DNA of 64,000 nucleotides, from contig JAVJSD010000011.1 of the NCBI GenBank assembly GCA_040219575.1, forward strand, positions 123,874 to 187,873. Reading direction: 5' to 3'. The notes under the pieces are model-generated. The model ran no database searches. It saw nothing but the letters and a program-made list of their open reading frames with translations, and had not been told where the DNA came from. A program made the position numbers and the translations under genes. This DNA comes from JAVJSD01 sp040219575 (GTDB lineage Bacteria > Planctomycetota > Planctomycetia > Pirellulales > Pirellulaceae). This document shows, piece after piece, positions 7,569 through 16,200 of the stretch (positions within the stretch are counted from its first letter, which is position 1; the number at the start of each line of letters is the position of its first letter).

Positions 7569-9047
7569 GTGTGGCGTTGGCTCTCCAATCTCATCGGGCG
7601 AAACTCCAGCAGCGGCGGTGCACTCGCGCGTCCGCATCGCCGCCTGAAGGCCCGTTATGACGCGGCGGTGACGACGGAGGACAACCGCCGCCATTGGGCC
7701 AACGCCGACGGACTGAGCGCCAACGCCGCCAACAGTCGCGAGGTACGTCGCATCCTCCGCAACCGGGCCCGCTATGAGGTGGCCAACAACAGCTATGCGC
7801 GCGGCATCGTGCTCACACTCGCGAATGACGCGATCGGGACCGGCCCACGGCTGCAGATGTTGACGGCGGACGCCGAGGCCAACCGCGTCGTCGAGCGGGA
7901 ATTCGCCCGCTGGTCGCAGGCCGTCGGTCTCGCCGAGAAGCTCCGCACGATGCGGATGGCGCGGGCGAGCGACGGAGAAGCGTTCGCGCTGTTGGCGAGC
8001 AACGAGGAGCTCGACACGCCGGTCAAGCTCGATCTACGGCTGGTCGAAGCGGAGCAGATCACCACGCCCAACCTGCATCTCGCCAAGGATGCCGGCGTCG
8101 ATGGCATCGCGTTCGACCGCTTTGGCAACCCGGTCGCCTACCATGTGCTCCGCTATCATCCGGGCGATGGGGGCTTCTTCCTGGATCACAAGTATGACAC
8201 GCTGCCGGCGGCGGCCGTGATCCACTACTTCCGCTGCGATCGCCCCGGCCAGGCCCGCGGCATCCCGGATATCATGCCGGCGCTGCCGCTGTTCGCCCAA
8301 TTGCGGCGGTTCACGCTGGCCGTGCTGGCCGCGGCCGAAACGGCGGCCGAGTTCGCCGGTATTCTCTACACCGACGCGCCGGCCGGCGGCGAGGCCGACT
8401 CTGCCGAACCATTTGAGCCGATCGAACTCGAGAAACGCGCGCTTGTCACCATGCCCGGCGGCTGGAAGATGAGCCAGATGCGGGCGGAGCAGCCCTCGAC
8501 CGGTTTCTCGGAATTCAAGAAAGAAATCCTCAACGAGATCGCCCGCTGCCTGAACATGCCGTTCAACGTCGCGGCCGGCAACAGCTCCGGTTACAACTAC
8601 GCCAGCGGCAGGCTCGATCACCAAACGTACTTCAAATCCATTCGCGTCGAGCAGGCGCATCTGGGCAGCGCGGTCCTCGACCGCATTCTAGCCGCCTGGC
8701 TCGATGAGGCGGTGCTGATCGAAGGTCTCTTGCCTTCCAGCCTGCGCACCCTCGACGCGGACTTCTCCCATCAGTGGTTCTGGGACGGTCACGAGCATGT
8801 GGATCCCGCCAAAGAGGCCAACGCCCAGTCTACGCGCCTGACGAGCCACACTACCACGCTGGCCAACGAGTATGCCAAGCAAGGCCGCGACTGGGAGGCC
8901 GAGCTCCGCCAGCGGGCCAAGGAACTGGCACTGATGCAGGAGCTCGGCCTTTCCAGCAACCAGGAACAAGTTCTCCCTTCTCCCCAAGACGAGGAACCGG
9001 ATGACGCTGTCGACGTTGAAGACCAGCAGCCCGCCGCCGCCGAGTGA
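7569..9047 (+). CDS. Lambda-type (GpB-like) phage portal protein (492 aa)
   Basis: Portal protein forming the dodecameric vertex channel for DNA. Recognisable stretches are ANNSYARGIVLTLANDAIGTG, LRLVEAEQITTP and SGYNYASGRLDHQTYF, all typical of the lambda gpB portal family. The GTG at 7569 directly follows the stop of the preceding gene; an in-frame GTG at 7524 would give 507 residues. The 3' end overlaps the protease-capsid gene by 47 bases, so the two are probably coupled. Confidence 0.88.
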   Translation: MWRWLSNLIGRNSSSGGALARPHRRLKARYDAAVTTEDNRRHWANADGLSANAANSREVRRILRNRARYEVANNSYARGIVLTLANDAIGTGPRLQMLTADAEANRVVEREFARWSQAVGLAEKLRTMRMARASDGEAFALLASNEELDTPVKLDLRLVEAEQITTPNLHLAKDAGVDGIAFDRFGNPVAYHVLRYHPGDGGFFLDHKYDTLPAAAVIHYFRCDRPGQARGIPDIMPALPLFAQLRRFTLAVLAAAETAAEFAGILYTDAPAGGEADSAEPFEPIELEKRALVTMPGGWKMSQMRAEQPSTGFSEFKKEILNEIARCLNMPFNVAAGNSSGYNYASGRLDHQTYFKSIRVEQAHLGSAVLDRILAAWLDEAVLIEGLLPSSLRTLDADFSHQWFWDGHEHVDPAKEANAQSTRLTSHTTTLANEYAKQGRDWEAELRQRAKELALMQELGLSSNQEQVLPSPQDEEPDDAVDVEDQQPAAAE

Positions 9048-11079
9048 CCTGCGCGTGCCCTCTCGGCTGCGGATTCACTGCGAAGAGGGAGGCGTGCGTC
9101 TCGAGGCCGCCACGGCGGTCGAAGGCGAGAAGCCGCCGCTGCGCCGCTTCCACATGACCGCCTATACGGGCGGCGCGATGCAATTAGCTGGCTGGCGCTA
9201 TCCGGTCGTGGTCGACCTGACAGGACTGCGCGTGTCCAAGAAGGCACGACCGATCCTGAAGGATCACGATGCGCGGCAGATCGTCGGTCACACCGACGAT
9301 ATCAACGTGGGCGACCGATCGCTCGAGGTGAGCGGGACCGTCTCGGGTGCGGGCAGCGTGGCCCAGGAAGTCATCGCCACGAGCGAAAACGGTTTTCCGT
9401 GGCAGGCTTCCCTGGGGGCGACGGCCGAGAAGGTGGTGTTTATCGCCGAGGGGCGGACCGGGACGGCCAACGGTCGGGAGTTTTCCGGGCCGGTCTACAT
9501 CGCCCGCAAGTCGGTCCTGGGCGAAGTGAGTTTCGTGGCGCTCGGCGCGGACGACGACACGTTCGCGCACGTTGCCGCCGGTTCCAGTTACGAAGGCGAC
9601 GTGGAAGTCATCACGATGGATTTCGAACAGTGGGCGCTCGACAGCGGTTTTCAGATCGAGCAGATGGACGAGAAGCAGGTCACTAACCTGAGCGTCTTGT
9701 ACCACCAGCAGCAGCCGGCGACGGTTCCCCCCGCGCCGAAGAACGACGCTGAAGAACAGATCAAACAGCTGCGGGCGCAGATCGCCGCCGAGTCGCGGCG
9801 GATCGAGGCGGTCCGCGGGATCTGCGCCGGCCAGCACCCCAAGATCGAAGCGCAGGCGATCGAGGAAGGCTGGGATGAAGCGAAGACCGAGCTGGCCGTA
9901 CTGCGCGCCAGCCGGCCGGCCGCTCCGGCCGTCGGCGCTTCCTCGCCACCACTCAGCACGCGGATCCTGGAGGCGGCCGCCTGCATGTCCGTCGGCTTCA
10001 ACGACACCGAACTGGCGAAGGAGTATGGCGACCAGACGGTAAACGCCGCCTACGTGATGCGGAACATCAGTTTCAAAGAGCTTGTCGCCGAGTGCGCCCG
10101 GCTGGAAGGCTTGGACGTGCCGCGGGTGTTCGGCAATGGCAAAGAGACGATTCAGGCCGGCTTCTCCACAATCAGCCTGCCGGGCATCCTGGAGAACGTC
10201 ATGAACAAGACGCTCCTGGCGGCCTACGAAACGACCGGCATCGCGGCGTTCGAACTGTGCACCATCGGTTCCGTGGCGGACTTCAAGGAGGTCAGCCGCT
10301 ACCGGTTGCTTGGCACGGGCGGATTCGAACCGATCGCGCCGGACGGCGAGCTCAAGCACGGCAAGCTCGGCGAACAGAAGTACTCGAACCGCGCCGACAC
10401 GTACGGCCAGATCCTGACGCTGACCCGCAAGGACATCATCAACGATGACCTGGACGCGTTCATGGACATCCCACGACAGATGGGCCGCAGCGGCGCCGAA
10501 CTGATCGACGACCTGTTCTTCACGTTGCTGCTGTCGAATCCGGGCAGCTTCTTCTCTGGGGGCAACGGCAACTACCTGGCGGGCGCCGATACGGCGTTCG
10601 GTTCGGACGCGCTGACCAAGGCCAAGACGCAGTTCCGCAAGCAGAAGGCCGGTCCCGGCACGAAGGCCAAGGATCAGAAGCCGATCAATGTCCGGCCGGA
10701 GATCCTGTTGGTGCCGGTGGAGGTCGAAACCGACGCGGAACTGCTGATGGGCTCGGCGCAGCTGATGATCGACGCCTCGGGGACGGCGACCAAGATCCCG
10801 GTCGACAACCCGCACCGCAACAAATACCGCATCGTCTCGGTGCCCCATCTGTCGGACACCTTCTATACCGGCGCCAGCGCCAAGGCGTGGTATCTGTTCG
10901 CCAACCCGCGGGTGCTGGCGGCGTTCGAGATCGTGTTTCTCAACGGCCGTCGCACGCCGATCATCGAGCAGGTCGAAGCGCCGCCCAACATGCTGGGGAT
11001 GGGCTTTCGCGGCTACCTGGACGTCGGCGTAAAAGAGCAGGACCACCGGGGCGCGCTGCGTATGAAGGGCGAAGCGTAA
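9001..11079 (+). CDS. Fused prohead protease, scaffold and major capsid protein (692 aa)
   Basis: Residues 1 to about 215 look like a prohead protease with candidate catalytic His89 (ILKDHDARQIVG) and Ser137 (PWQASLGA). Residues about 240 to 300 are a charged, probably coiled-coil scaffold (KNDAEEQIKQLRAQIAAESRR). From about 310 to the end lies a Mu gpT-like major head protein (ISFKELVAECARL, ILTLTRKDIINDDLDAF, ANPRVLAAFEIVFLNG). These are three separate genes in most phages. One continuous frame codes all three, so cleavage in cis or trans during assembly is expected. Confidence 0.87.
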   Translation: MTLSTLKTSSPPPPSDLRVPSRLRIHCEEGGVRLEAATAVEGEKPPLRRFHMTAYTGGAMQLAGWRYPVVVDLTGLRVSKKARPILKDHDARQIVGHTDDINVGDRSLEVSGTVSGAGSVAQEVIATSENGFPWQASLGATAEKVVFIAEGRTGTANGREFSGPVYIARKSVLGEVSFVALGADDDTFAHVAAGSSYEGDVEVITMDFEQWALDSGFQIEQMDEKQVTNLSVLYHQQQPATVPPAPKNDAEEQIKQLRAQIAAESRRIEAVRGICAGQHPKIEAQAIEEGWDEAKTELAVLRASRPAAPAVGASSPPLSTRILEAAACMSVGFNDTELAKEYGDQTVNAAYVMRNISFKELVAECARLEGLDVPRVFGNGKETIQAGFSTISLPGILENVMNKTLLAAYETTGIAAFELCTIGSVADFKEVSRYRLLGTGGFEPIAPDGELKHGKLGEQKYSNRADTYGQILTLTRKDIINDDLDAFMDIPRQMGRSGAELIDDLFFTLLLSNPGSFFSGGNGNYLAGADTAFGSDALTKAKTQFRKQKAGPGTKAKDQKPINVRPEILLVPVEVETDAELLMGSAQLMIDASGTATKIPVDNPHRNKYRIVSVPHLSDTFYTGASAKAWYLFANPRVLAAFEIVFLNGRRTPIIEQVEAPPNMLGMGFRGYLDVGVKEQDHRGALRMKGEA

Positions 11080-11134
11080 GCCAGCGGCGCGGACGGAGTT
11101 TTCCAACACAACGCGGATCTGACGGAGGAACCGG

Positions 11135-11476
11135 ATGGCACAGGCTGACTTCATTCACGAGGGCGACGCGGTCGACTATACGCCCGGCACGGCGGTCACC
11201 GCGGGTGACGTGGTGGTGCTCTCGAACCTGGTGGGCGTCGCGAAACTCGACATCGCCGCCAATGTGCTCGGCGCGCTGGCCGTGACCGGCGTGTTCGATT
11301 TCGCCAAGGCGTCCGGCGGTGGCGTCACCTTTTCGGTGGGCGACCTTGTTTACTGGGATGACGCCAACCACCTGGCGGTGACGACCGACGGCGGCGGGGC
11401 CAACAAACGTGTGGGCAATGCGGTCGCCGATGCGGCCGACGCGGACGCGACAGTCCGGGCACGGTTGAGCCAGTAG
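11135..11476 (+). CDS. DUF2190-type capsid decoration protein (113 aa)
   Basis: Starts MAQADFIHEGDAVDYTPGTA and contains VTAGDVVVLSNLVGVAK and VSVGDLVYWDD-like turns, the beta-rich signature of DUF2190 proteins found directly after capsid genes, which act as capsid cement. GGAGG-like site (GACGGAGGAACCGG) before the ATG. Confidence 0.82.
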   Translation: MAQADFIHEGDAVDYTPGTAVTAGDVVVLSNLVGVAKLDIAANVLGALAVTGVFDFAKASGGGVTFSVGDLVYWDDANHLAVTTDGGGANKRVGNAVADAADADATVRARLSQ

Positions 11477-11489
11477 GGGGCGCGCCTGG

Positions 11490-11864
11490 ATGGATAACCT
11501 GCTGGCCGCCGGGGCGGCTTGGCTGGCCAACCAACTGCAAACCCACGCCGCCAGCGAAGTGCGCTACGTGCGCGGCGCAGACGAAGTGCTGCTGTGCGCC
11601 ACGATCGGCAAGACGGAATTCGAGGTCGACGACGGCGCGGGGACGATCGAGCGGTTTCAGTCCCGCGATTTCCTGCTGCGGGCCAGCGACCTGGTGCTCG
11701 CCGGCAGCCAGACGCTGCCGCAGGCGGGCGACCTGATTCACGAGACGCAGGGCGCCCAGACGTTCGTGTATGAGGTGATGTCGCCCGGCGAAGCGCCGCC
11801 GTGGCGCTACTCCGATCCCTTCCGCAACTTGTTGAGGGTCCACACAAAGCATGTCGGTGGTTGA
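11490..11864 (+). CDS. Head-tail connector-like protein (124 aa)
   Basis: Follows the decoration protein by 13 bases. Helical N terminus (NLLAAGAAWLANQLQ), then beta-rich segments and a C-terminal WRYSDPFRNLLRVHTK typical of short head-closure or adaptor proteins in Mu-like head modules. The end overlaps the homing endonuclease start by 14 bases. Assigned by position and general pattern. Confidence 0.6.
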   Translation: MDNLLAAGAAWLANQLQTHAASEVRYVRGADEVLLCATIGKTEFEVDDGAGTIERFQSRDFLLRASDLVLAGSQTLPQAGDLIHETQGAQTFVYEVMSPGEAPPWRYSDPFRNLLRVHTKHVGG

Positions 11865-12429
11865 GATCCCGCTTACGCAAGGCAAGGTCGCGCTGATCGA
11901 CGCGGAGGATGCGGAGCGTGTTCAGACGTACAAGTGGCATGCGTGCCGTCGTGAACCGAACTGGTATGCGGGCACGTCGGCGGAGCGCCGACGGGGCAAC
12001 AACATGATCTACCTGCATCGTCTGGTCGCCAATGCAAAGCGTGGCGAACACGTCGATCACATCAACGGCAACGGCCTTGACTGTCGTCGCGAGAACCTGC
12101 GGATCTGTACGAATGCCGAGAACCGCCGCAACACTCGCAGCCGACGAGGCAGCTCTCCATTCAAGGGAGTGTCAATCAATCGCAAGAACGGACAACGGGT
12201 TTGGCATGCCGCCATCTCGGTGAACGACAAAACGATCAGTCTGGGCTCCTACTATACCGAGGCCGAGGCCGCGCGTGCGTACAACGCGGCCGCGTTTCAG
12301 TATTACGGCGAATTTGCCTGTCTCAATGAAATCGAAGGGCTCACGCATGAAGAATCGATCGTTCCTCCTGTTCGTAATCGCAAGCCTGGCCGTCCTTTTC
12401 GTGACGCCACTGTTTGCACAAGCGCCTGA
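11851..12429 (+). CDS. HNH-AP2 homing endonuclease (192 aa)
   Basis: Residues about 50 to 95 carry an HNH nuclease (HRLVANAKRGEHVDHINGN...RRENLRICT). Residues about 108 to 162 are an AP2 DNA-binding domain (SPFKGVSINRKNG ... SLGSYYTEAEAARAYNAAA). This is the free-standing homing endonuclease class common in phages. The last 28 residues, after FACLNEIEG, are read through the signal-peptide region of the next gene in another frame and look like a non-native tail. The gene is wedged between two structural-region genes with overlaps on both sides. Confidence 0.88.
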   Translation: MSVVEIPLTQGKVALIDAEDAERVQTYKWHACRREPNWYAGTSAERRRGNNMIYLHRLVANAKRGEHVDHINGNGLDCRRENLRICTNAENRRNTRSRRGSSPFKGVSINRKNGQRVWHAAISVNDKTISLGSYYTEAEAARAYNAAAFQYYGEFACLNEIEGLTHEESIVPPVRNRKPGRPFRDATVCTSA

Positions 12430-12928
12430 CTCGCAGAGGCAATTGATGCAACTGCCGACGGAAGTGCGGCAGTGGTTTCGGAACTTTGATGGATCATGTG
12501 TCCAATGCAGTGTTTCGATGTGCGGCGCATGGTGCAACGTGCCGGCCGCCACGACGCTGCTGTGGGACACCGAGTACGGCCCGGCCGTGCGCGGCGGCTC
12601 CTGGCCCAGCCGCGTGGCCGACTACTGCCGCCGCCGCGACATCAAAGCCTTCAACGTGACCGGCTCCAATACCTGGGACTGGATGGAGTGGGCCGCCAAG
12701 ACGGGCCGCTTCGCCGCGATCGGCGCGGGCCGCGCGCACTTCCAGACCGAGTACGGCCGCGATCAGGCGGCCGGCCGCTGGTATGTCTGCAACAACAACA
12801 GCCCGCAGCGGATCGACGAGTACAGCAACGAGTCCTTCCGCCGCCTGCACCTGGCCAGCGGTCAGTGGGTGGTGATCCTGGACGGCCCCGCGCCTCCGCC
12901 GCCGCCGCGCTACATCCGCTGGTGGTGA
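12347..12928 (+). CDS. Exported papain-like/C39-like cysteine protein (193 aa)
   Basis: The signal peptide MKNRSFLLFVIASLAVLFVTPLFAQ is followed by a Cys-rich domain: GSCVQCSVSMCGAWC with a candidate nucleophilic Cys, GAGRAHFQT with a candidate His, and WYVCNNNSP with a candidate Asn. This is the Cys-His-Asn order of papain-fold peptidases. It ends in a Pro-rich tail. The ATG at 12347 is chosen because the signal peptide starts there. The 5' end overlaps the homing endonuclease. An exported peptidase inside a virion module is unusual; a cell-wall or host-surface role during entry or release is inference. Confidence 0.6.
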   Translation: MKNRSFLLFVIASLAVLFVTPLFAQAPDSQRQLMQLPTEVRQWFRNFDGSCVQCSVSMCGAWCNVPAATTLLWDTEYGPAVRGGSWPSRVADYCRRRDIKAFNVTGSNTWDWMEWAAKTGRFAAIGAGRAHFQTEYGRDQAAGRWYVCNNNSPQRIDEYSNESFRRLHLASGQWVVILDGPAPPPPPRYIRWW

Positions 12929-12986
12929 ACCATTTTCCCTGACGACGTTTCGAGTTTCGTTTCCCGTTTCCCTGGAGAGTCTGCGA

Positions 12987-13925
12987 ATGAAACACCCCAC
13001 AGTACGTCTGCTGCTCCCTTCGCTGGCCTTGTCTCTATTGGCCGCCAGCCTTCACGCCCAGGACGTGCCCGATGTGGCCCGCGACGAGATCCTGCGGCGA
13101 GGTGACTTCGTCGAACGGCTCGGCCGCTTTCAGGACGACGGCCAGACAGCGATCGCCGAGGCGCTCGAGCCGCCCGCCGACGACTCCTACAAATGGTTCA
13201 TCAGCGTGGTCACCACGCGGAAATGCCGCTACTGCGACGCGCTCAAACACGACTTCGCCACATCGCCGCACCTTAAACCGTTCGTCGATACGAGCGACCA
13301 CGCGCGGAGTTGGGCGCACTTCAATGTGTTTTCGGTCGAGGACCAGACGCAGAGCTGGCGGTGGAAGGGGATCAAGCTGGGCGGGTTTCCCACGCTGCTG
13401 GTGCAGCCGCCGCGCAACGGCCGCTTTGGCGATCCCCAGACGGTCGTGCTGCAGAAAACGGGTTACGATGGCGATCCCGCGAAGCTGGCCGACGCGATCC
13501 GTCAGGCGATTGCGGCGTACGCTCGGCGCTACGCACAGAGTCCCCAGGCAGGCGTCCACGGCGAAGGTGAGTCGATCGGCTACGATCCGCCGTTCTCGCC
13601 GCCGCCGCGGGTGGAGCCGGCAGTCCCGTCGCCGAGCCCGTACCCTTTCGACGTGCCACCGGCTCCCGCGCCGGTATCGCCGACGCCGCAGCCGACCGAC
13701 AACGCGCTCAGTCTGCTAGCCGGCCTCGTGGGTGGCATGCTCACCTCGGGCGGCCTGACGAACCTGCTGCTGGTGGCGCTGTCGGCGTTGGCGATCATCC
13801 GTACGTTCCGCAAGGCGACGGGCCAGCAACTGCTGCTGGAAGATGCTGCCTATCAGAATCTGATCGACTCGCTCAAGAGCCTGCTGCCGTCGCAGTCTCC
13901 GCCGCCGCCCACGGCCAGCGGCTGA
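12987..13925 (+). CDS. Exported thioredoxin-fold protein with C-terminal membrane segment (312 aa)
   Basis: Signal peptide (MKHPTVRLLLPSLALSLLAASLHAQ), then a thioredoxin-like domain with a CRYC motif (C80, C83) and the cis-Pro loop GGFPTLLV. A Pro-rich linker (about 200 to 235) leads to a hydrophobic segment (NLLLVALSALAIIRTF) and a short cytoplasmic end. GGAGA-type site before ATG 12987. It is paired with the papain-like gene upstream and sits between head and tail genes. It could catalyse disulfide chemistry for the Cys-rich phage proteins here; that is inference. Confidence 0.75.
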   Translation: MKHPTVRLLLPSLALSLLAASLHAQDVPDVARDEILRRGDFVERLGRFQDDGQTAIAEALEPPADDSYKWFISVVTTRKCRYCDALKHDFATSPHLKPFVDTSDHARSWAHFNVFSVEDQTQSWRWKGIKLGGFPTLLVQPPRNGRFGDPQTVVLQKTGYDGDPAKLADAIRQAIAAYARRYAQSPQAGVHGEGESIGYDPPFSPPPRVEPAVPSPSPYPFDVPPAPAPVSPTPQPTDNALSLLAGLVGGMLTSGGLTNLLLVALSALAIIRTFRKATGQQLLLEDAAYQNLIDSLKSLLPSQSPPPPTASG

Positions 13926-13989
13926 CGCCGCTGATCCTGTTTCTCCTGTGGCTGTTCTCCCGACGAATTGAAATCGACCAAGACTAGCG

Positions 13990-14427
13990 ATGCCCACCGC
14001 CGACATCCTCAACCTGGCTGACGCGATCGTGATCGAACTCAACGGCCACGCGTTCAGTCAACAGTTGACGGCGAAACGCGGCTACCTGCCGACCTACGAA
14101 CTCCCCGACCTGAACAACCTCAAAGTCTCCGTGGTGCCCAAGGAGGACGAGGGCAAGCTCGATACGCGGTCCTCGTCCTCCCACGAGTATGCGATCGATA
14201 TCGGCGTGCAGAAGAAGCCGCCGGCGCTGACCAACAACGAACTCGATCCGCTCATGCTGCTGACGCAGGAGATCGCGGATCATTTTTTGTTTGGTCAGCG
14301 GCCGGGCGGCGCGACGTTGATCTCCCCGAGCGTCCGCATCCTGTACCTGCAGGAGCACCTGCAGAAGCTGCGTCAGTTCACCAGCGTGATCACGCTCACA
14401 TTCCGCGCGTGGCGCGCGCCCAGTTAA
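13990..14427 (+). CDS. Tail completion/terminator-like protein (145 aa)
   Basis: MPTADILNLADAIVIELNGHAFS..., a beta-rich middle with KVSVVPKEDEG, and an end QFTSVITLTFRAWRAP, as in tail terminator proteins that precede the tube gene. It is 15 bases upstream of the tail tube gene. Assignment from pattern and position. Confidence 0.65.
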   Translation: MPTADILNLADAIVIELNGHAFSQQLTAKRGYLPTYELPDLNNLKVSVVPKEDEGKLDTRSSSSHEYAIDIGVQKKPPALTNNELDPLMLLTQEIADHFLFGQRPGGATLISPSVRILYLQEHLQKLRQFTSVITLTFRAWRAPS

Positions 14428-14442
14428 CGAGGAACCCGTTCG

Positions 14443-14910
14443 ATGCCGCTCACCGAGGCCCCCGTCGTTGGCAAGGACTGCAAGCTGTATCTCAACAGCG
14501 CGTCCCACGCCACACCAACGTGGGTGGAGATCAAACACGCCATCAACGTCTCGGCCAACCTTGGCAAGGGCGAGGCGGACGTCTCGGCCCGCATCAGCGG
14601 TTGGAAACTGACCAAGGGCGCGCTCAAAGAACTCGAAATCAGTTTTACGTACCGGCACAAGTCGGGCGCTGACACGGTGTTCGATACGCTGCTGGCCGCC
14701 TACCTCAACGACACGCCGCTCGAGTTCGCCGTCCTCGACGCCGACGTCGCGGAGACCGGCGCGCAGGGCCCGCGGGCCTTCTGCGAGGTGCTGTCGCTGA
14801 ACCTGACCCAGGAACTGGAAAACGCCGCCGAGTACGAACTGACCATCAAACCGACCTACTTCGAAGAGGGGGGACTGCTCATCGTCCCCGACTGGTACGA
14901 GGTCCCGTAA
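14443..14910 (+). CDS. Major tail tube protein (155 aa)
   Basis: GKDCKLYLNSASHATPTWVEIKH, then GWKLTKGALKELEISFTYRH and ELTIKPTYFEEGG give the tail-tube fold (two-sheet beta sandwich, hairpin loops) of lambda gpV/Hcp-like proteins. Located between the tail terminator and the chaperone genes, as expected. Confidence 0.8.
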   Translation: MPLTEAPVVGKDCKLYLNSASHATPTWVEIKHAINVSANLGKGEADVSARISGWKLTKGALKELEISFTYRHKSGADTVFDTLLAAYLNDTPLEFAVLDADVAETGAQGPRAFCEVLSLNLTQELENAAEYELTIKPTYFEEGGLLIVPDWYEVP

Positions 14911-14966
14911 TTGGGACGCATATATATTAACGTATCGCTGGGCCTGGTTTTCAGCTCTAACGAGGG

Positions 14967-15494
14967 GTGTGCTCTGTGGGTGTCGAGGGAGATGGAGTGG
15001 CCAGCCACGTGTTTCACGATACGGCCGGCCGCAGCTGGGATTTAACGCTGTCGATCGGCACAGTCCGCCGACTGAAGCAGACGCTGGGCGTCGACCTGCT
15101 GGCCGTGCTGGACAGCGATGTGCTGGCCCGGCTGTCGGTCGACCTGGAGTTGTTCGTCAATTGCCTGTTCGTTATCTGCCAGGAGCAGGCTCGGGCGGGA
15201 GGCGTTACGGACGAACAGTTCGGGGCGGCGCTCGGCGGCGATGTATTCGACGAGGCGGCGGCCGCATTCACCCAGGCGCTCGTGGATTTTTTCCCCCAGC
15301 GCCGCCGCGAGGTGCTCGCGAAACTAGCGGGGAAGGTGAGCGACCTCGAGTCGAAGGCGGCGCAGCTGGCGGTGACGAAACTCGACAGCCCGGTGACGCA
15401 GGCGATGATCGAGCGCGAGTTCTCTCAGGCCGACCGACGCCTGGACGAGCTGCTGAACTCTGGCAGCACGTCTGGCGCTGCGCCGGGGCGCTGA
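14967..15494 (+). CDS. Tail assembly chaperone, G-type (175 aa)
   Basis: A compact N-terminal beta region (HVFHDTAGRSWDLTLSIGTVRRL) and an alpha-helical remainder match small tail chaperones that coat the tape measure. A second open frame (-1) covers the 3' half and continues to 15739 with a well-formed protein segment, the classic G/GT arrangement. A heptamer T TTT TTC occurs in phase at 15287 to 15293. Confidence 0.72.
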   Translation: MCSVGVEGDGVASHVFHDTAGRSWDLTLSIGTVRRLKQTLGVDLLAVLDSDVLARLSVDLELFVNCLFVICQEQARAGGVTDEQFGAALGGDVFDEAAAAFTQALVDFFPQRRREVLAKLAGKVSDLESKAAQLAVTKLDSPVTQAMIEREFSQADRRLDELLNSGSTSGAAPGR

Positions 15495-15739
15495 AGCTCG
15501 ATCCCGCGCCGCTGACCGTGCGTGAATTGTTCTGCATGTACGAGGGACATGCGCGGGATTCCTGGGGCCGACTGGCCAACTTGATGGCGCTCATCGCCAA
15601 CTGTCATCGCGAAGCGAAGCGTCGGCCGTGGCGGGCCGCCGATTTCGACCCGTACAGCCGCGGCGGCGGACGCGGCTTTCGCCTCACGGCCGGCAACCTG
15701 CACTTGCTCAAGGGACTCTTTACCAGCGACAAATCATGA
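15455..15739 (+). CDS. Tail assembly chaperone, T-type segment, probably made by -1 frameshift
   Basis: In the -1 frame relative to the preceding gene, the segment ELWQHVWRCAGALKLDPAPL followed by TVRELFCMYEGHARDSWGRLANLMALIANCHREAKRR reads as a genuine helical domain with a basic tail. No ATG, GTG or TTG precedes the conserved WxxxW region in this frame, so independent initiation would remove it. The start given is approximate, the first residue that looks genuine. The stop overlaps the ATG of the next gene (ATGA). Confidence 0.62.
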   Translation, partial: ELWQHVWRCAGALKLDPAPLTVRELFCMYEGHARDSWGRLANLMALIANCHREAKRRPWRAADFDPYSRGGGRGFRLTAGNLHLLKGLFTSDKS

Positions 15740-16197
15740 GCAGCTTCGGACTCACCATGCGGGCGACGCAGGCCTTCTTTGATCGGCAGAAGGTGCAGGC
15801 GCGCGTCGATCGCGCCGAACGCAGGGTGCTCAGCCGAGCTGGCGCCTTCATTCGTCGCCGCGCCCGCTCGAGCATCCGGCGTCGCAAGCGGACCGCGAGT
15901 CCTGGCCAGCCGCCCAGCGCGCACTCCACCGACCGCGCGGCCACCCTGAAAAACATCCTGTTCGCTTACGAAGAGCAGAGCCAGTCGGTCGTGATCGGTC
16001 CTGTCAAACTGAACGGCCAAAAAGGCCACGTGCCGCGACTGCTGGAGGAAGGCGGCACGGCGACGATCGAGCGCCGCCGAGGCAAGCAGCGCGTGCGGGT
16101 CGTGGCCCACTACCACGCGTTCCCGTTCATGGGCCCGGCGCTGGAGGCGGAGGCGCCGAAGTTCCCCGATCTGTGGCGCGACCAGGTGAGGGAGTAA
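15736..16197 (+). CDS. HK97 gp10-like minor tail/connector protein (153 aa)
   Basis: MSSFGLTMRATQAFFDRQKV... then a very basic helix (RRVLSRAGAFIRRRARSSIRRRKR) and a C-terminal YHAFPFMGPALEAEAPKFPDLW, the ending typical of HK97 gp10-family proteins. ATGA overlap with the preceding frame. It is only three bases before the tape measure gene. Confidence 0.65.
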   Translation: MSSFGLTMRATQAFFDRQKVQARVDRAERRVLSRAGAFIRRRARSSIRRRKRTASPGQPPSAHSTDRAATLKNILFAYEEQSQSVVIGPVKLNGQKGHVPRLLEEGGTATIERRRGKQRVRVVAHYHAFPFMGPALEAEAPKFPDLWRDQVRE

Positions 16198-16200
16198 CGC

